A stretch of DNA of 64,000 nucleotides, from positions 186,001 through 250,000 of the forward strand of contig NZ_BMEB01000002.1 in assembly GCF_014636275.1 (NCBI RefSeq), read 5' to 3'. The notes beneath the pieces are model-generated. The model searched no databases and had not been told where the DNA came from. It saw nothing but the letters and a program-made list of their open reading frames with translations. Position 1 is the first letter of the stretch. Each line of letters begins with the position of its first letter. Both the position numbers and the translations under genes were made by a program. The DNA is from Cellulomonas carbonis (GTDB lineage Bacteria; Actinomycetota; Actinomycetes; Actinomycetales; Cellulomonadaceae). Below, in pieces: positions 1 to 8,130 of this stretch.

Positions 1-1017
1 GACGCCGACCCGCAGAGCAAGGTCCCGGGCCTCATGCACGTGCAGTTCGGCCCGTACCACGTCTCCGACATCGAGTTCGTGGCGGCGTTCGACGTCGACG
101 CGAAGAAGGTCGGGTTCGACCTCTCCGAGGCGATCCTCGCGAGCGAGAACAACACGATCAAGATCGCCGACGTCCCGCCGCTGGGCGTCACGGTCGAGCG
201 TGGGCACACCCTGGACGGCCTCGGCAAGTACTACTCCGAGACCATCGAGGAGTCGGACGCGCAGCCCGTGGACGTCGTCGCACGTCTGCGCGAGACGCAG
301 GCCGACGTCCTGATCTGCTACCTCCCCGTCGGCTCGGAGGACGCCGCGAAGTTCTACGCGCAGTGCGCGATCGACGCCGGCGTGGCGTTCGTCAACGCGC
401 TGCCCGTGTTCATCGCGTCCGACCCGGAGTGGGCCGCGAAGTTCGAGGAGGCCGGCGTGCCGATCGTCGGGGACGACATCAAGTCGCAGGTCGGCGCGAC
501 GATCACGCACCGCGTGCTCGCCCGTCTGTTCGAGGACCGTGGCGTCGTGCTGGACCGCACGTACCAGCTCAACGTCGGCGGCAACATGGACTTCAAGAAC
601 ATGCTCGAGCGCGAGCGCCTGGAGTCCAAGAAGCTCTCGAAGACGCAGGCCGTCACCTCCAACCTCGACGAGGGCCCCCTCGCCGGCAAGAAGGAGGACC
701 GCAACGTCCACATCGGCCCGTCGGACTACGTCGCGTGGCTCGACGACCGCAAGTGGGCGTACGTCCGCCTCGAGGGCCGCGCGTTCGGCGAGGTGCCCCT
801 GAACCTCGAGTACAAGCTCGAGGTCTGGGACTCGCCGAACTCGGCCGGCATCATCATCGACGCCCTGCGCGCCGCGAAGATCGCCAAGGACCGCGGCGTC
901 GGCGGCCCGATCCTGTCCGCGTCGACGTACTTCATGAAGTCGCCGCCGGTCCAGATGGAGGACACCGCGGGGCGGGCGCGCCTCGAGGCCTTCATCGCCG
1001 GGGACATCGAGCGCTGA
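1..1017 (+). CDS. ino1: Inositol-3-phosphate synthase, 5' end missing
   Basis: The reading frame is open from the first base, so the start codon and roughly the first 25 residues (NAD-binding GxGxxxxS segment) lie outside the window. The visible 338 codons closely match actinobacterial myo-inositol-1-phosphate synthase, including the region around [12 protein letters not shown], the SENNTIKI segment and the [10 protein letters not shown] motif of the NAD/metal site. The enzyme isomerises glucose-6-phosphate to inositol-3-phosphate, the cytoplasmic first step to phosphatidylinositol and mycothiol. An internal ATG at 34 is in frame but is not the real start, because family similarity continues upstream of it. 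Two hairpins downstream (1037-1068, 1135-1168) could end transcription. Confidence 0.95.
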   Translation, partial: DADPQSKVPGLMHVQFGPYHVSDIEFVAAFDVDAKKVGFDLSEAILASENNTIKIADVPPLGVTVERGHTLDGLGKYYSETIEESDAQPVDVVARLRETQADVLICYLPVGSEDAAKFYAQCAIDAGVAFVNALPVFIASDPEWAAKFEEAGVPIVGDDIKSQVGATITHRVLARLFEDRGVVLDRTYQLNVGGNMDFKNMLERERLESKKLSKTQAVTSNLDEGPLAGKKEDRNVHIGPSDYVAWLDDRKWAYVRLEGRAFGEVPLNLEYKLEVWDSPNSAGIIIDALRAAKIAKDRGVGGPILSASTYFMKSPPVQMEDTAGRARLEAFIAGDIER

Positions 1018-1036
1018 GCGAAGTGCAGTGGAGGTT

Positions 1037-1068
1037 GAGGGTCCCGTCGCGTCAGCGGCGGGGCCCTC
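1037..1068. terminator. Hairpin terminator after ino1
   Basis: A ten-base stem (GAGGGTCCCG, 1037-1046, with CGGGGCCCTC, 1059-1068; one G-T pair) begins 20 bases after the ino1 stop. There is no U-run, as is usual in high-GC actinobacteria. It is the first of two similar hairpins in this gap. Confidence 0.55.
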
Positions 1069-1134
1069 GGCCGTAACGGAGCGCAGCTCGGCGCGAGCCG
1101 CAGGCTCGAGCGCTGACGTCAGCGAGTCGTAGGT

Positions 1135-1168
1135 GAAGGGGTCCGGGTGCTGTTTCCCGGGCCCCTTC
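1135..1168. terminator. Second hairpin terminator between convergent genes
   Basis: A 13-base stem (GAAGGGGTCCGGG at 1135-1147, CCCGGGCCCCTTC at 1156-1168, one G-T pair) with an 8-base loop. It lies between the convergent ino1 and acetyltransferase genes and could serve both. Confidence 0.6.
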
Positions 1169-1282
1169 GCCGTAGACGGAGCGCAGCGGCAGCGCGAGCA
1201 GCACTCCAGGCCCACCCGGGTGGAGTTGCCCGCATCTCCCGCGGGCTGATCCACCCGGACGGACCGACGCTCCGACCGAGGG

Positions 1283-1708
1283 TCAGCGCGTCGGGCCGAT
1301 CGCACGGCGGTAGTACTCGACGCCGCCCTCGAAGCCGAGCCGCTCGTAGAACGCGTTCGCGCGGGACGTGGCCAGCGCGACGACACCGCCGCCGCGTGCC
1401 CGCGCGGCGTCCTCGAACGCTGCCACGAGTGCCCGGCCGATCCCTGACCCGCGTCGCTCGGGCACGACGTACAGCTCCTGGAGGAACGCGAGCCCGTCGT
1501 ACACGAACATCGGCGCCACGACACCGAGCGCGTAGCCGACGAGGCCGTCCTCGCCGCGGTCGTCGACGAGGAGCACCGAGCGGGGGTCCGCGACGGCCGC
1601 GGCCATGTGGGCGTCGAACGCGTCCCGCGGCACAGGGCCGCGGCGCGCCAGCGCCGACGACATGGCACGGACCGCCCCGGCGTCGTCGAGGCGCGCACTC
1701 CGGATCAC
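1283..1708 (-). CDS. GNAT family N-acetyltransferase
   Basis: A 141-residue protein with the GNAT fold. The acetyl-CoA pyrophosphate loop reads VVPERRGSGIGRAL (R/Q-x-x-G-x-G/A pattern) and is followed by the typical ATSRANAFYERLGFE C-terminal motif. The substrate cannot be told from sequence. The frame stays open to an ATG at 1831, but that extension is Arg-rich and unlike the family. I chose the GTG at 1708, where the protein starts VIRSARLDDAGAVRAM, the usual N-terminus of such enzymes. It is transcribed away from the MFS gene at 1851 and converges on ino1. Confidence 0.8.
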   Translation of the reverse strand: MIRSARLDDAGAVRAMSSALARRGPVPRDAFDAHMAAAVADPRSVLLVDDRGEDGLVGYALGVVAPMFVYDGLAFLQELYVVPERRGSGIGRALVAAFEDAARARGGGVVALATSRANAFYERLGFEGGVEYYRRAIGPTR

Positions 1709-1850
1709 GTCACGAACGTATCGGCCCCGCGTGGCCGCGTCCCGGACGCGGGAGATGAACCGGACCGGCAGCCGACGCCACGGGTGCCGCCGCGCCGCCC
1801 CTCGCGCCGTATGCCCTGGCCCGCACAGCACCCACCGCTAGCCTCGACCG

Positions 1851-3188
1851 GTGAGCGTGCTCGGTGACCTCAGGACCGTCGCGGTGCACCGGGGGTTCCG
1901 CCGGCTGTTCGCGGTGCGGCTGGTGTCGCAGACCGGCGACGGCATGTTCCAGGTGGGCCTCGCGACGCTGTTCTTCTTCGCGCCCGAGCGCATGGCGACG
2001 GCGGCCGACGTCGCCGCGGCGTTCGCGGTCCTGCTGCTGCCGTTCACCGTCGTCGGCCCGTGGGCCGGCGTCCTGCTGGACCGCTGGCGGCGCAGGCAGG
2101 TGCTGCTCGTCGGCAACGCGGTCCGCGTGCTCCTGACCGGCGTCCTTGCCGCGCTCCTCGTGACGGTCGGAGTGGGACCGGCCGTCTACGTCCTCGCCCT
2201 GGTCACGCTGTCGATCAACCGCTTCCTCCTCTCGGCGCTCTCCGCGGGCCTGCCGCGCGTGGTGCCGCGCGACCAGCTGCTCATGGCCAACGCGATCACC
2301 CCGACGCTCGGCGCGGCGGCCGCAGGGGTCGGCGGCCTCCTCGGCTTCGTCGGGCGCCTCGCCCCCACGGGCGCCGCGCGCGACGCCGTCGTCCTCGCCG
2401 GCGCGGCGGTGCTGTTCGCGACGGCCTCCGCGCTCGCGCTGCGCCTCGGCGCCGACCAGCTCGGCCCCACCCACCGGGCCCCCGCGGGCGAGCTGTGGGA
2501 GAAGGTGCGCGCCGTCGGACGCGGGCTCGGCCAGGGCGCGCGCTACCTCGTGCGACGGCGGACGCCCGCGATGGCGCTGGCGGTCATGGCGACCCACCGC
2601 TTCATCTTCGGCGTGACCTTCATCGCGGCGATCCTCCTCTCGCGCAACCTCCTCGCGGATCCGGCCGACGCCGACGCGGGCCTCGCGATGTTCGGCACGG
2701 TCCTCGGCGCGACGGGTGTCGGCTTCGGCCTCGCGGTCGTCCTGACGCCGCTCGCGCACGAGCGCATGCGTCCCTCGACGTGGGTCGTCGTGTGCCTGGG
2801 GATCGGCGCCGCGAGCCAGGTGCTCCTCGCGACGTCGCCCGCGCTCCCCGTCGTGCTCGCGAGCGGCGTCCTGCTGGGTCTTGCCGCGCAGGGCGCGAAG
2901 ATCGCGGTCGACACGATCGTCCAGCGCGACACCCACGACGACTTCCGCGGTCGCGCCTTCGCGCTCTACGACGTGCTCTACAACGCGGCGTTCGTCGGCG
3001 CGGCCGCGCTCGCCGCCGTGGTGCTGCCCGACACGGGCTGGTCACCCGCGGCGTTCGCGGGTCTCGCCATCGCGTACGTCGTCGCCGGCCTCCTGTACCG
3101 GACGGGGCCGTCCGAGCCGAGGCACCTCGACGACGTGCCCGACCCCGCCGACGACGTCGACGCGTCCCCCCGACCGACGGCCCGCTGA
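1851..3188 (+). CDS. MFS transporter
   Basis: A 445-residue integral membrane protein with about twelve hydrophobic spans. After the first helix pair comes the MFS loop 2-3 signature (GPWAGVLLDRWRRRQVL), a D-R-x-x-R-R variant typical of MFS_3/enterobactin-exporter-like proteins. The central loop around residues 205-230 is hydrophilic, and a related cytoplasmic RDTHDDFRGRAFALYD segment occurs in the second half. The C-terminal tail of about 30 residues is acidic. It is probably a drug or metabolite exporter driven by proton flux; the substrate is unknown. The GTG start at 1851 is 142 bases from the divergent acetyltransferase start. Confidence 0.88.
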   Translation: MSVLGDLRTVAVHRGFRRLFAVRLVSQTGDGMFQVGLATLFFFAPERMATAADVAAAFAVLLLPFTVVGPWAGVLLDRWRRRQVLLVGNAVRVLLTGVLAALLVTVGVGPAVYVLALVTLSINRFLLSALSAGLPRVVPRDQLLMANAITPTLGAAAAGVGGLLGFVGRLAPTGAARDAVVLAGAAVLFATASALALRLGADQLGPTHRAPAGELWEKVRAVGRGLGQGARYLVRRRTPAMALAVMATHRFIFGVTFIAAILLSRNLLADPADADAGLAMFGTVLGATGVGFGLAVVLTPLAHERMRPSTWVVVCLGIGAASQVLLATSPALPVVLASGVLLGLAAQGAKIAVDTIVQRDTHDDFRGRAFALYDVLYNAAFVGAAALAAVVLPDTGWSPAAFAGLAIAYVVAGLLYRTGPSEPRHLDDVPDPADDVDASPRPTAR

Positions 3189-3248
3189 CCCGCGCGCGGC
3201 CGGACCTCACGCCGTGAGCGACCGTCCGCCGTCGAATACCGTTGCCCT

Positions 3249-5348
3249 GTGGACGAATCCCACCGCTCCGCGCCGGACGGCTCGCCGCGCGCCTCCGACC
3301 CGCGCGCCGGAGCTGCCCTCCCCGCGCTCGTCCACGACCGGCCGACCGCGACGCTGCTCGTCGACCTCGGTACGGGTCAGGTCGTCTACGCGAACCCGCT
3401 CGCGGTCGACCTCGCACCCGACGCCACGCTCCCGGTCTCGCTCGGCGAGTGGTCCCGGGCCGCGGAGCTGCGCACGCCCGACGGCGTCCCGCTCGAGGAC
3501 GGACGCCACGGCCTGTCCGACGTCGCGCACGGCGAGCCGCCGCGAGGCATGCAGGTCCACGCGGCGCACGGCTCGGGGGAGTCGGCGCCGGGCGAGGCGC
3601 TGTGGGTCATCGGCATCCCGCTGGGCGAGGCCCCGGCACCGCTGACCCACCAGGCGCTCGTCATCCTGCTGCCCGTGCGCCAGCACGACGCCGTGCGCGC
3701 GCTGCAGGAGACCGGCGACGACCTGCACGCTCGCGCGGCGCTCGCGAGCGAGCTGTCGTTCACGATCTCCGACCCGCGCCTGCCCGACGACCCGATCGTG
3801 TGGGTCAACCCGGCGTTCGAGCGCGTCACGGGCTACTCCTCGGCGGAGGCCCTCGGCCGCAACTGCCGGTTCCTCCAGGGCCCGGACACGGACCGTGCGC
3901 TCGTCGAGGAGATCCGCGGCGCGCTCGCCGAGGGCCGCACCTTCGCCGACGTGCTGCTCAACTACCGCAAGGACGGCACGCCTTTCTGGAACCAGGTCGT
4001 CATCAGCCCCGTGCTGGACGCCCAGGGCCGGATCACGCACCACGTCGGCATCCAGGCCGACGTCACCGACCGCGTCGTGGCGCAGCACCACCGCGACGAC
4101 GCGCTGCACGAGGCGCGCACGGTCTCCAACCGGCTCCAGCTCCTCGCGCAGGTCAGCGAGGAGCTCGCGGCCCACCTCGACTACGACGACGCCGTCCGCG
4201 CCCTCTCGGACGTCGTCGTTCCGCGCCTCGCCACGTGGGGGTTCGTCACGGTCACGACGGACGGCGGGCTGTACGAGCGCGTGCACATCGCGGTGCGCGA
4301 CCCCGAGAAGGAGGCCGACGCACGCGCGCTGGAGCGCGAGGACCTGTCGTGGCTGCGCCGGTCCTCCGCGATGACGCGGGCGCTGCGCGCCGAGGGTGCG
4401 GGCATCGTGCCCGTCGCGACCGACGCCGAGGAGCTCCGCGGCCGGACGACGCCGTCGCAGCACGAGCTCCTCGTCCGGCTCGGCCTGGGCCACGCGATCA
4501 TCGTGCCGCTGCGGGCGCGCGACCGGGTCATCGGTGCCCTGTGCCTCGTCGACACCCAGCCCTTCCCCGACGACGTCGTCGAGACCGCGAGCCACCTCAG
4601 CGGCCGTGCGGGCCTCGCGCTCGACAACGTCAACCTGTACATCCGCGAGCGCGCGGCGGCGCTCACGCTCCAGCACAGCCTCCTCCCGGAGCTGCCCGAC
4701 GTCCCGGGCCTCGACCTGTCGGCGTCGTACCTGCCGGCGCTGCACCGCGCCCAGGTGGGCGGCGACTGGTTCGACGTCCTGCCCCTGCCCGACGGCGCCA
4801 TCGGACTCGCCGTCGGCGACGTCGTCGGGCACGACCTGCAGGCCGCCGCGTCGATGGGTCAGCTCCGGTCCGTGCTGCGCTCGTACGCCTGGAGCGGCGA
4901 GCCCGCGCACCGCGTGATCTCACGCCTCGACGAGCTGGTCCAGGGGCTCGGCATGGCCGACATGTCGACGTGCGTCTACCTGCGGCTCGAGGGCGACCGG
5001 CTCAGCTACAGCCGGGCTGGGCACCCGCCGGCGCTGCTCCGTGAGCCGGACGGGACGGTCCGCCTGCTCGAGGGTGCCCTCGGGACGCCGATCGGGGTCG
5101 CGAACCTCGCGGAGGCGCCCGAGGTCGACACGACGCTGCCCGTCGGCGCGACCCTCGTCGTCTACACCGACGGGCTGGTCGAGCGTCGCGACCGGGGGCT
5201 GCGCGAGGGCATCGCCGAGCTCGTGCGCGTCCTCGAGGGCCTCCCGCCGGACCTGACGGCGCGCGAGGTCCGCGACGCGCTCGTCGGGGCGCTCGTCGGC
5301 CAGGACCAGGAGGACGACGTGTGCGTCCTCGTCGTCCGCCGGACCTGA
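3249..5348 (+). CDS. Blue-light-type LOV-GAF sensor with SpoIIE/PP2C phosphatase output
   Basis: A 699-residue soluble protein. Residues about 25-145 look like a degenerate PAS domain. Residues about 165-275 form a PAS/LOV domain with the photo-adduct motif GRNCRFLQG (Cys206), the downstream NYRKDG and FWNQ flavin contacts, and the Gln of GIQADVTD (Q269) that flips during the LOV photocycle. Residues about 292-470 are a GAF domain. Residues about 478-699 are a SpoIIE-type PP2C phosphatase with metal-binding GGDWFDV (D506), GDVVGHD, AGHPPALL and YTDGLVE. No histidine kinase-like ATPase domain is present. LOV-SpoIIE proteins normally dephosphorylate an anti-sigma-factor antagonist, so a light-controlled general stress response is likely; no target gene is adjacent. 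The start is GTG. Confidence 0.9.
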   Translation: MDESHRSAPDGSPRASDPRAGAALPALVHDRPTATLLVDLGTGQVVYANPLAVDLAPDATLPVSLGEWSRAAELRTPDGVPLEDGRHGLSDVAHGEPPRGMQVHAAHGSGESAPGEALWVIGIPLGEAPAPLTHQALVILLPVRQHDAVRALQETGDDLHARAALASELSFTISDPRLPDDPIVWVNPAFERVTGYSSAEALGRNCRFLQGPDTDRALVEEIRGALAEGRTFADVLLNYRKDGTPFWNQVVISPVLDAQGRITHHVGIQADVTDRVVAQHHRDDALHEARTVSNRLQLLAQVSEELAAHLDYDDAVRALSDVVVPRLATWGFVTVTTDGGLYERVHIAVRDPEKEADARALEREDLSWLRRSSAMTRALRAEGAGIVPVATDAEELRGRTTPSQHELLVRLGLGHAIIVPLRARDRVIGALCLVDTQPFPDDVVETASHLSGRAGLALDNVNLYIRERAAALTLQHSLLPELPDVPGLDLSASYLPALHRAQVGGDWFDVLPLPDGAIGLAVGDVVGHDLQAAASMGQLRSVLRSYAWSGEPAHRVISRLDELVQGLGMADMSTCVYLRLEGDRLSYSRAGHPPALLREPDGTVRLLEGALGTPIGVANLAEAPEVDTTLPVGATLVVYTDGLVERRDRGLREGIAELVRVLEGLPPDLTAREVRDALVGALVGQDQEDDVCVLVVRRT

Positions 5349-5425
5349 CGCCGCCGCACCGGACGTCCGCCGGACCAGACGCAAGCCGGGCGGCCACGCA
5401 CGCCGGAGCCGGCCGCCTCACCGCC

Positions 5426-5905
5426 TCACCGGTCGGTGAGGACCTCCCACCGCGCGACGGGTCCGGGGACGACGACGAAGAGCGGGTGCGGATCGGGCAC
5501 GTCGACGTCGGCCCACCGCCGCAGCACGTCGGGCGACCGTGCCGCGAGCTTGAGCCGCAGGTGCGCCCACTCGTGCAGGAGCTGGCCGTGGGTGACCTCG
5601 AGGCGGAGGTCGGGGTCGGGCTGCGCGAGGACCTTGGCGCGGTCGTAGGAGTAGCCCCGCGCCCGCGCCTCGTCGACGACGCCGTGCAGGTACGTCGTCA
5701 CGGGGGCACCCGGCGGGATCCCCGGACCGTCGGCAGGGACGGCGACGAGCGCACCGCCGTCGACGCGGAAGCGCTCGAGCTGCGGGTGGTTGCGGTAGCC
5801 GCGCGTCGTGCCCGTGAGCACCTTCTGGGCGAGCAGGCCCTCGCGCCAGCACGCGGTCAGGCCCTGCCGGTCGAGGTAGCGCGGGTGCACCGACCACAGC
5901 CTCAC
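5426..5905 (-). CDS. Pyrimidine dimer DNA glycosylase/endonuclease V family protein
   Basis: A 159-residue protein starting VRLWSVHPRYLDRQGL, with the conserved CWREGLLAQKVL, YRNHPQLERF and YLHGVVDEARARGY blocks of the bacterial Pyr_excise family (T4 DenV-like). Family members cut the glycosyl bond of UV-induced cyclobutane dimers and then nick the abasic site. I start at GTG 5905. The longer open frame to 6028 overlaps pcnA and encodes a low-complexity Arg-rich extension. The start lies 16 bases after the pcnA stop, so the two are probably co-transcribed. The gene converges on the LOV phosphatase gene. The activity is inferred from the family only. Confidence 0.8.
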   Translation of the reverse strand: MRLWSVHPRYLDRQGLTACWREGLLAQKVLTGTTRGYRNHPQLERFRVDGGALVAVPADGPGIPPGAPVTTYLHGVVDEARARGYSYDRAKVLAQPDPDLRLEVTHGQLLHEWAHLRLKLAARSPDVLRRWADVDVPDPHPLFVVVPGPVARWEVLTDR

Positions 5906-5921
5906 GCGCGACCCGCCGTCC

Positions 5922-7499
5922 TCACGCGTCCTGCTGCTCGGCCCACCACGCGCGCAGCGCGTCGGCCGCGGCCTCGGGCGTCTGCGGGCCGTGCTCCATG
6001 CGGAGCTCGAGCAGCCACCGGTACGCACGCCCGACCTCGGGACCGGGACGCAGGCCGAGCACCTGCATGATCTGCTCGCCGTCGAGGTCGGGCCGGATCG
6101 AGGCGAGCTCCTCGGCCTCGCGCAGCTCGGCGATGCGCTGCTCGAGGTCGTCGTACGCGCCCGAGAGACGCTGCGCCTTGCGCCGGTTCCGCGTCGTGCA
6201 GTCGGAGCGCGTCAGGCGGTGCAGCCGCTCCAGGAGCGGTCCCGCGTCCGTGACGTAGCGCCGCACGGCCGAGTCCGTCCACTGCCCGTCGCCGTAGCCG
6301 TGGAACCGCAGGTGCAGCTCGGTGAGCCGCGCTACCGCCTTGACCGTGTCCTTGTCGAAGTGCAGCGCCTTGAGACGGCGGGCGGCCATCTTCGCGCCGA
6401 CCACCTCGTGGTGGTGGAAGCTCACGCCGCCGCCGGGCTCGAAGCGGCGCGTGGCCGGCTTGCCGATGTCGTGCAGCAGCGCCGCGAGCCGCAGCACGAG
6501 GTCCGGTCCGGGCACGGGCCCCGTGGGCTCGTCGTGCGTTCCGGTCTCGAGCGCGATCGCCTGCGCGAGGACCGTGAGCGAGTGCTGGTAGACGTCCTTG
6601 TGGCGGTGGTGCTCGTCGATCTCGAGCCGCAGCGCGGGCAGCTCGGGCAGCACGTGGTCCGCGAGGCCCGTCTCGACCATGACCTCGAGGCCCGGCCGGG
6701 GGTCCTTCGCGAGCAGCAGCTTGGTGAGCTCGTCGCGCACGCGCTCCGCCGAGACGATCTCGATCCGGCTCGCCATCCCCTCGATCGCGGCGCGGACGTC
6801 GTCGGCGACCGTGAAGCCGAGCTGGGCGGCGAAGCGTGCGGCGCGCATCATGCGCAGCGGGTCGTCGTCGAACGACTGGACCGCCTCGACGGGGGTCCGC
6901 AGCACGCCCGCGGCCAGGTCCTCGAGCCCGCCGAACGGGTCCACGAAGGTGAGGTCCGGCAGGCGCACCGCCATCGCGTTGACGGTGAAGTCGCGGCGCG
7001 ACAGGTCCCCGTCGAGCGTGTCGCCGAAGACGACCTCGGGCTTGCGCGACGTCGCGTCGTAGGCCTCGGTCCGGTACGTCGTCACCTCGACGACGACGTC
7101 GGCGCTCGCACCCTCGGTCGTGCCGTCCGGGCCACGCCGTCCTCGGCGCGCGTGCCGGCGCGCCCCGATGGTGCCGAACGCACGCCCGATGTCCCAGTGC
7201 GCGTCGCCCCACGCCGCGAGGATCCGCTCGGTCTCGTCGGGGGTCGCCGACGTCGCGAAGTCGAGGTCGGTGCTCGCGCGGCCGAGGAACGCGTCGCGCA
7301 CCGGGCCCCCGACGAGGGCGAGCTCGTGGCCCGCCTCGGCGAACGCGGCGCCCAGCTCGACGGCGGCGGGGTCGAGTCCCGTCAGCACGGCGGCCGCGCG
7401 GCGCCGCAGCGCGGCCGGGTCGGGGCGCTCGACCCGGTCGGTGCGCTCGGGCCGCACGGACCGGTCGGGTCGCTCGGGGACGCGGGGAGGGGTGGACAC
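5922..7499 (-). CDS. pcnA: CCA tRNA nucleotidyltransferase
   Basis: A 525-residue cytoplasmic enzyme that adds or repairs the 3'-CCA of tRNAs. The class II nucleotidyltransferase head carries LVGGPVRDAFLG and the catalytic pair in STDLDFATS (residues about 65-85), followed by RRDFTVNAMA and the neck RMMRAARFA. A C-terminal HD domain (LLHDIGKPATR, then FHHHEVVGAKMA) is typical of the actinobacterial version, which resembles Rv3907c. This matters here because tRNA-Ile and tRNA-Ala in the window lack an encoded CCA. The GTG start at 7499 is 85 bases from the divergent Nudix gene. Confidence 0.95.
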   Translation of the reverse strand: MSTPPRVPERPDRSVRPERTDRVERPDPAALRRRAAAVLTGLDPAAVELGAAFAEAGHELALVGGPVRDAFLGRASTDLDFATSATPDETERILAAWGDAHWDIGRAFGTIGARRHARRGRRGPDGTTEGASADVVVEVTTYRTEAYDATSRKPEVVFGDTLDGDLSRRDFTVNAMAVRLPDLTFVDPFGGLEDLAAGVLRTPVEAVQSFDDDPLRMMRAARFAAQLGFTVADDVRAAIEGMASRIEIVSAERVRDELTKLLLAKDPRPGLEVMVETGLADHVLPELPALRLEIDEHHRHKDVYQHSLTVLAQAIALETGTHDEPTGPVPGPDLVLRLAALLHDIGKPATRRFEPGGGVSFHHHEVVGAKMAARRLKALHFDKDTVKAVARLTELHLRFHGYGDGQWTDSAVRRYVTDAGPLLERLHRLTRSDCTTRNRRKAQRLSGAYDDLEQRIAELREAEELASIRPDLDGEQIMQVLGLRPGPEVGRAYRWLLELRMEHGPQTPEAAADALRAWWAEQQDA

Positions 7500-7584
7500 G
7501 ACACACCAGCGTGCCAGATGCCCGCCGTCGCGCCCGGCCGTCCGTGCGGGCGGCGGCCCGGGTGACGGTCGTTACAGTGGCCGC

Positions 7585-8130
7585 ATGTCCAGCGCCGTGC
7601 CCTACGAGCGGCGGGGCGCCGTGCCCACGCCCCCCGGGGGGCACGCCCTGCACGTCGACCCGTTGAGCCGACGTCCCACCGTGCCGCTGCCCGTGGTCGA
7701 CGAGACGTCGGCGGGCGGGCTCGTCGTCGCGGCGCTCGGCGGCCGGCCGCACACGGCCGTGATCGCGCGCCGCAACCGCGCGGGCCGGCTCGAGTGGTGC
7801 CTGCCGAAGGGCCACCTCGAGGGCGACGAGACGCCCGAGGAGGCCGCGGTCCGCGAGATCGCGGAGGAGACCGGGATCATCGGCCGCGTCCGGCAGCAGC
7901 TCGGCACCATCGACTACTGGTTCACGGGCGACGACCGACGCGTGCACAAGGTCGTGCACCACTTCCTGCTCGACGCGACCGGCGGCGAGCTCACGGTCGA
8001 GGGCGACCCCGACGGTGAGGCCGAGGACGTCGCGTGGGTCGCGCTCGTCGAGGTCGGCGAGCGCCTCGCCTATCCGAACGAGCGGCGCCTCGCGTCCGCC
8101 GCGTACGCGGTCCTGCTCGACGGCGCATGA
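7585..8130 (+). CDS. Nudix hydrolase (MutT4-like)
   Basis: A 181-residue protein with a complete Nudix box starting GHLEGDETPEEAA (residues about 74-96, ending REIAEETGI). It follows LPKGHLEG and is preceded by the ARRNRAGRLEWCLPKG strand. It occupies the same position as M. tuberculosis mutT4 (Rv3908), divergent from pcnA. Family members hydrolyse nucleoside diphosphate-linked substrates; the substrate here is unknown. The ATG at 7585 is preferred over an upstream in-frame start at 7120 that overlaps pcnA. Its stop overlaps the next ATG (ATGA at 8127-8130), indicating translational coupling. Confidence 0.9.
   Translation: MSSAVPYERRGAVPTPPGGHALHVDPLSRRPTVPLPVVDETSAGGLVVAALGGRPHTAVIARRNRAGRLEWCLPKGHLEGDETPEEAAVREIAEETGIIGRVRQQLGTIDYWFTGDDRRVHKVVHHFLLDATGGELTVEGDPDGEAEDVAWVALVEVGERLAYPNERRLASAAYAVLLDGA

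Noticed and set aside
1147..1758. Plus-strand open frame over the acetyltransferase
   Set aside because: Arg/Pro-rich shadow frame. The minus strand has a complete GNAT motif set.
5991..7565. Long plus-strand open frame opposite pcnA
   Set aside because: It is the antisense shadow of pcnA: Arg/Val/Leu-rich and without family features. pcnA is clearly conserved on the other strand.
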